From Candidatus Nomurabacteria bacterium (GTDB taxonomy: Bacteria; Patescibacteriota; Minisyncoccia; Phycocordibacterales; UBA9973): a stretch of 7,726 nucleotides of DNA. Each line of letters opens with the position of its first letter. Position 1 is the first letter of the stretch. Location: positions 1-7,726 of the forward strand of contig JAHFNM010000035.1 of the NCBI GenBank assembly GCA_023267415.1, in the 5' to 3' direction. Position numbers and translations under genes: made by a program. The notes below the pieces were generated by a model. The model was not told the origin of the DNA. It was given only the letters and a program-made list of their open reading frames with translations, and did no database searches. Below, piece after piece: positions 5,035 to 7,726 of this stretch.

Positions 5035-5520
5035 TCAGATTTGTTTTGTCAGCGAACGCGCATATTTAAGCATCAATCCTTCCAATAGCGGAACCTCATC
5101 GCACGGATCGCAGTATCCAAAGTGAATATACTGTTCATCGTTTGGATCAAGCGAGATTCCATGCCCTTCAAGGAGAATCTTTTTTCCCACGCTGTCGTGC
5201 GGACAATCTACGTACAACACTTGCGGCGGAGGAAAGAATTTTGAGACCAGTTCTATTATATCGAATGAGCCTGAGCTTTTCTTCCCAATGAACTGGATCA
5301 CCTTTTGAATCGACTCTTCACATGAAAGAAGCTGTTGAAAATTCCCGTCTGCCTCAATCACGTATTTGGGAGACTTTATCGGAGAGAGATCGTTGCGGCG
5401 AAACGTCTCGGCCAGTATGAGTGTCGGCGTTCCTTCAATGAGATAGACGCCATTTTTAACGGGAAAGACATTGTATGTGACGATGGCCAGGATCGGCTCT
5501 TGGTCAGTAAGTGAATACAT
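5035..5520 (-). CDS. Unrecognised 161-residue protein with C-x-x-C motif
   Basis: I do not recognise a family. The protein has no signal peptide or membrane helix. It has a beta-rich N-terminal part (I-L-A-I-V-T-Y-N-V-F-P-V, then V-Y-L-I-E-G-T-P-T-L-I-L-A-E-T-F) and a helical middle (about 62-95). The C-terminal part contains V-L-Y-V-D-C-P-H-D and F-G-Y-C-D-P-C. Cysteines at 67, 106, 137 and 140, plus histidines at 108, 120 and 133, could make a metal site, but this is speculation. The ATG at 5520 has no Shine-Dalgarno sequence; a TAGAAT -10 box 37 nt upstream would give a 30-nt leader. Its promoter carries the tandem repeat shared with the regulator and the ThiF-like gene, so it is likely a member of the same regulon. 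The stop is TGA. Confidence 0.8.
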   Translation of the reverse strand: MYSLTDQEPILAIVTYNVFPVKNGVYLIEGTPTLILAETFRRNDLSPIKSPKYVIEADGNFQQLLSCEESIQKVIQFIGKKSSGSFDIIELVSKFFPPPQVLYVDCPHDSVGKKILLEGHGISLDPNDEQYIHFGYCDPCDEVPLLEGLMLKYARSLTKQI

Positions 5521-5557
5521 AATTGCTGTTTTTGCTTGTGAGGAATGATTTCATTTG

Positions 5558-5563
5558 ATTCTA
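5558..5563 (-). promoter_or_regulatory. -10 box of the 161-residue protein gene
   Basis: TAGAAT on the minus strand begins 16 nt after the end of the tandem repeat at 5580-5601. The repeat would thus take the place of a -35 element, as at PhoB-type activated promoters. Confidence 0.45.
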
Positions 5564-5579
5564 CCTGATGCTCACGAAA

Positions 5580-5601
5580 AAAACTTAAACGAAAGTTAAA
5601 C
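5580..5601 (-). promoter_or_regulatory. Tandem 11-bp direct repeat, putative response-regulator site B
   Basis: On the minus strand, GTTTAACTTTC (5591-5601) is followed directly by GTTTAAGTTTT (5580-5590); the halves agree at 9 of 11 positions. It lies between the divergent 161-residue gene and the response regulator gene, so it can serve both. It is about 30 nt upstream of the regulator's -10 box and 16 nt upstream of the other -10 box. Confidence 0.65.
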
Positions 5602-5628
5602 TGCGTTCTATTCATTCATATGGGCGTT

Positions 5629-5637
5629 TGATATACT
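5629..5637 (+). promoter_or_regulatory. Extended -10 promoter of the response regulator gene
   Basis: TGATATACT is identical to the box at 2370-2378. Transcription should start near 5644, giving a 25-nt leader without a Shine-Dalgarno sequence before ATG 5669. Confidence 0.6.
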
Positions 5638-5668
5638 TTTCCCGGAACAAAAACCCTCTCCCATTTTT

Positions 5669-6337
5669 ATGAAAATATTACTTATTGAAGACGAAACCGA
5701 CATAACCGCATTCGTAAAAAAGGGCCTCGGCGCCGAACTATGCGTCGTAGAATCTTCTTCGACCGGTGAGCGCGGAATCGCGCTCGCGCGCGCGAATGCC
5801 TACGATGCCGTCATTCTCGACTTTCACCTACCCGATATGACCGGCGACCAGGTATCGGCCGAGATCCGAAAGATCAAGCCCTCGCTCCCAATACTCGTGC
5901 TGTCAGTGGAGCGAAGCATGGATATCAAGGTAGACATGCTTTCTATATGCGACGACTACATGACAAAGCCGTTTTCCCTGCGTGAGCTCAACGTACGTTT
6001 GCGGGCGCTCACCCGCCGAGGCGAAGTGCTGCACGGAGAGGTACTCACTTCAGGCGACCTCGTTCTCGATTCGAGCAAGCATCAAGTCACGCTCTCCGGA
6101 GTCGTCATTCCGCTCCGCAACAAGGAATTTGCCCTGCTTGAATATTTCATGCAACATGAGGACATCGTTCTCTCTCGCGAAATGATCCTCGATCACGTAT
6201 GGGACATGAATGCTGACCCGTTCACCAACACCGTCGACACGCATGTGCGCCTGCTTCGCAAAAAACTCGAGATCAAGCGACACATCTTCATACACACCGT
6301 TCCCAAACGAGGATATAAATTCTCTCCGAGCCGATAG
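5669..6337 (+). CDS. OmpR/PhoB-family response regulator
   Basis: The 222-residue protein is a complete two-domain response regulator. The receiver domain has the acidic pair at E7-D8, the phospho-accepting Asp at 51 in I-L-D-F-H-L-P-D, the switch Ser at 79, Tyr 97, and the conserved Lys at 100 in Y-M-T-K-P-F. The C-terminal winged helix (about 125-222) shows R-N-K-E-F-A-L-L-E-Y, V-D-T-H-V-R-L-L-R-K-K-L and H-T-V-P-K-R-G-Y-K-F, typical of Trans_reg_C. It acts in the cytoplasm as a DNA-binding dimer on tandem repeats. No sensor kinase gene is seen in the window. Tandem repeats in its own promoter and at two other loci suggest autoregulation and a local regulon. No Shine-Dalgarno sequence is present. 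The stop is TAG. Confidence 0.97.
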   Translation: MKILLIEDETDITAFVKKGLGAELCVVESSSTGERGIALARANAYDAVILDFHLPDMTGDQVSAEIRKIKPSLPILVLSVERSMDIKVDMLSICDDYMTKPFSLRELNVRLRALTRRGEVLHGEVLTSGDLVLDSSKHQVTLSGVVIPLRNKEFALLEYFMQHEDIVLSREMILDHVWDMNADPFTNTVDTHVRLLRKKLEIKRHIFIHTVPKRGYKFSPSR

Positions 6338-6362
6338 TTCACACGCGATATTTTTTTTCATT

Positions 6363-6388
6363 GCCGTATAAAACACGGCTTTATCTTT
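6363..6388 (+). terminator. Weak terminator after the response regulator gene
   Basis: GCCGT (6363-6367) pairs with ACGGC (6375-6379) around a 7-nt loop and is followed by the T-rich TTTATCTTT. The stem is short. It overlaps the start of the tandem repeat at 6379-6400. Confidence 0.4.
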
Positions 6389-6400
6389 CGTTTAGGATTC
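6379..6400 (+). promoter_or_regulatory. Tandem 11-bp direct repeat, putative response-regulator site C
   Basis: Half-sites CTTTATCTTTC (6379-6389) and GTTTAGGATTC (6390-6400) match sites A and B in the core TTTAWCTYTCGTTTARG. The site is 17 nt upstream of a TATGAT -10 box in front of the ThiF-like gene. Confidence 0.6.
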
Positions 6401-6417
6401 CTTCATCTAAGGTCACC

Positions 6418-6423
6418 TATGAT
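6418..6423 (+). promoter_or_regulatory. -10 box of the ThiF-like/acyltransferase operon
   Basis: TATGAT differs from consensus at one position and follows site C by 17 nt. Predicted transcription begins near 6430, inside a small inverted repeat GATTC-GAAA-GAATC (6421-6434). The leader of about 35 nt has no Shine-Dalgarno sequence. Confidence 0.45.
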
Positions 6424-6464
6424 TCGAAAGAATCAATTTTCTCTTAACAATTTAAAACCAGTGT

Positions 6465-7451
6465 ATGGAAAAACTGAAAGTGCTCAAACAACAAGATTTG
6501 CCTGTAAATCCCTTCTTCGACGCACTCTATGTGCTCGAACCCAAGAATTTTTCGCTCGACTACTATCTCGAACGAACCGATCGCAATATCGGCTGGATCA
6601 CGAAAGAAGAGCAGATGATGCTGCATGGCTCCACCGTCGGCATCGCCGGTTGCGGAGGGATGGGTGGACTTATCGCCTCGATATTTCTCCGGCTTGGGGT
6701 CGGAACGATCGTGATATTCGAACCGGAAATATTCGACATTTCAAATATAAACCGGCAATTCGGAGCAACCCGATCTTCAGTCGGCAAATCCAAAGCATTT
6801 GAAACAGCGCGCATGCTGCGTGAAATAGCCGACGACACCAGAATTGTCGTATGCCCGCAGGGCCTGACCGAAGAGAACGTCGACGTGCTGGGCGATTTTA
6901 TCGAGCGATGCGATGTCGTGTTTGACGAGATAGAACTCTGGGCACTTGGGGCCAGATGCACCTTGCATGACATTACCAGGAGGATGAAGCGTACAGTTCT
7001 CAATTGCAACACGATCGGACACAGAACCAATCTCTTCTGTTTTACAGAACATGGACTGCCCTTTTCGGAGTGTATCGGAATAGATACGAATGAGGCATGG
7101 CGTTTGCAGCGCCTGATCCAGGCCGGCAACGCAAGTGTGGATCAGAAGCTTGTAATAAAAGACAAGGTAATGAAGCTTCTTATTCCAACCATTCCCGAAT
7201 ATTCGCTCGATCCGGAAATATGGAGTACGCAAAAGGAATGGGACCGCAGGCTCATGCAGGAAGGTACGGCGATTGTCATCGCGACGAATCCTCCAATGGC
7301 TTCGGGATTTGCCGCAAACCACGGACTGTTCCAAATCCTCAAGAAAAGCGAAGTGAAGCGGAACTTTATCTATCCTCCGGAGATGCCCGGCTACATCATG
7401 TTCGACGCAGCCACAATGGAAACAACGCGAATTGAAAAACACTATTGGTAA
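6465..7451 (+). CDS. E1/ThiF-like adenylating enzyme
   Basis: The 328-residue protein has the E1-like fold signature. A lead-in E-R-T-D-R-N-I-G-W-I-T-K-E-E-Q (36-50) is followed by the nucleotide loop G-C-G-G-M-G-G (62-68), an acidic residue ending strand 2 (E86, usually Asp), S-N-I-N-R-Q (93-98) with the arginine that contacts ATP, and V-G-K-S-K (106-110). Relatives use ATP to adenylate a C-terminal carboxylate of a small ubiquitin-like protein or peptide, or a small-molecule acid. No zinc-binding C-x-x-C pairs of the MoeB/ThiF type are seen. The C-terminal third is distinctive (N-P-P-M-A-S-G, P-G-Y-I-M-F-D-A). No ubiquitin-like partner is encoded nearby. A putative acyltransferase gene follows 15 nt downstream, in what looks like one operon. 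ATG 6465 precedes the family motifs. The substrate is unknown. Confidence 0.92.
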   Translation: MEKLKVLKQQDLPVNPFFDALYVLEPKNFSLDYYLERTDRNIGWITKEEQMMLHGSTVGIAGCGGMGGLIASIFLRLGVGTIVIFEPEIFDISNINRQFGATRSSVGKSKAFETARMLREIADDTRIVVCPQGLTEENVDVLGDFIERCDVVFDEIELWALGARCTLHDITRRMKRTVLNCNTIGHRTNLFCFTEHGLPFSECIGIDTNEAWRLQRLIQAGNASVDQKLVIKDKVMKLLIPTIPEYSLDPEIWSTQKEWDRRLMQEGTAIVIATNPPMASGFAANHGLFQILKKSEVKRNFIYPPEMPGYIMFDAATMETTRIEKHYW

Positions 7452-7466
7452 CGGTCACAAAAAATA

Positions 7467-7726
7467 ATGGGTATGAATGCAGAGTATAGTATCCGCCTGC
7501 TGCGAACTCCTGGACAGGAACGCAGCCGGGCGATCGATTATGTTTCCGAACATATGTTTAAGACACACAATAGCAATCCCCCTCCCGAACGGACTCCCGA
7601 ACACTTGTTCGCAGCGTTTGAAAAAGGCGAAGTGGTAGGCGCACTCGCGATCGAATTCGGCAAAAAAGAATCAATGCTTCCTTTTGAACTCTTTTTCGAG
7701 TTCGATAGGAAACTTCTGCCTTTTGC
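7467..7726 (+). CDS. Possible GNAT-fold acyltransferase, N-terminal part only
   Basis: The frame is open from ATG 7467 to the right edge (86 codons, no stop). It reads Y-S-I-R-L-L-R-T-P-G-Q-E-R-S-R-A-I-D-Y-V-S-E-H-M-F, then F-E-K-G-E-V-V-G-A-L-A-I-E-F-G. This order, with an R-rich helix leading to x-F and then a G-E-V-V-G strand, resembles the N-terminal half of GNAT-like autoinducer-synthase or N-acyl amino acid synthase proteins, but the acyl-CoA/ACP-binding part lies outside the window. The 15-nt gap from the ThiF-like gene indicates one transcript. ATG 7473 is an equally possible start; neither has a Shine-Dalgarno sequence. That it is a gene is quite sure; the family is tentative. Confidence 0.7.
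   Translation, partial: MGMNAEYSIRLLRTPGQERSRAIDYVSEHMFKTHNSNPPPERTPEHLFAAFEKGEVVGALAIEFGKKESMLPFELFFEFDRKLLPF

Noticed and set aside
4861..5088. 75-codon plus-strand open frame over the putative small RNA
   Set aside because: It runs through the terminator into the end of the opposite gene and its start overlaps the promoter box; the G.U-compensated hairpins fit RNA better than protein.
6777..7442. 221-codon minus-strand open frame
   Set aside because: It is antisense to the ThiF-like gene, whose motifs are unmistakable.
1..7726. CRISPR array, insertion sequence or alternative genetic code
   Set aside because: No regularly spaced identical repeats and no transposase are present; TGA ends the 161-residue gene normally and no genuine gene needs TGA read as an amino acid.

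Overview
This window looks like chromosomal DNA from a Candidate Phyla Radiation (Patescibacteria, probably Parcubacteria-type) bacterium. The reasons are a 156-residue two-helix membrane protein with a PH-like cytoplasmic part of a type common in those genomes, short compact genes with simple bidirectional hairpin terminators, and almost no Shine-Dalgarno sequences. TAA, TAG and TGA are all used as stops, so the code is standard. The lineage is inferred from style and content; there is no rRNA to confirm it.

Left part (1-3070). A leftward block holds a DHODH-like barrel protein (2334-1678), comF (1671-1021) and a secreted repeat protein resembling a beta-propeller (997 to beyond the left edge). 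Back to back with it, the membrane protein gene runs right (2387-2857). It shares a perfect bidirectional terminator with a 50-residue Lmo0937-type membrane peptide gene (3065-2913). The DHODH-like gene carries a perfect 36-bp palindrome in frame.

Middle (3066-4860). A gene-free stretch of about 420 bp contains a possible structured RNA and a bidirectional terminator. It is followed by a leftward TrmB-family regulator and a leftward two-helix membrane protein with a coiled-coil tail.

Right part (4830-7726). This is the most interesting region. An OmpR/PhoB-type response regulator (5669-6337) with no kinase gene beside it sits among three near-identical tandem 11-bp direct repeats. One lies in front of a putative structured small RNA (about 4877-5030). 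One lies between an unrecognised 161-residue protein gene (5520-5035) and the regulator gene. One lies in front of an E1/ThiF-like adenylating-enzyme gene (6465-7451), which is followed 15 nt later by a gene for a possible GNAT-fold acyltransferase that runs off the right edge. In all three places a -10-like box lies 16-17 nt beyond the repeat. The simplest reading is a small regulon in which the response regulator controls itself, the unknown protein, the RNA and an E1-like plus acyltransferase pair that may make or modify a small molecule or peptide. That function is inference.

A second theme is transcription and translation style. Four promoters place a -10 hexamer 6 or 8 nt upstream of the ATG, which predicts leaderless mRNAs. 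Extended -10 boxes of the form TGnTATACT/TATAAT/TAGAAT recur throughout.
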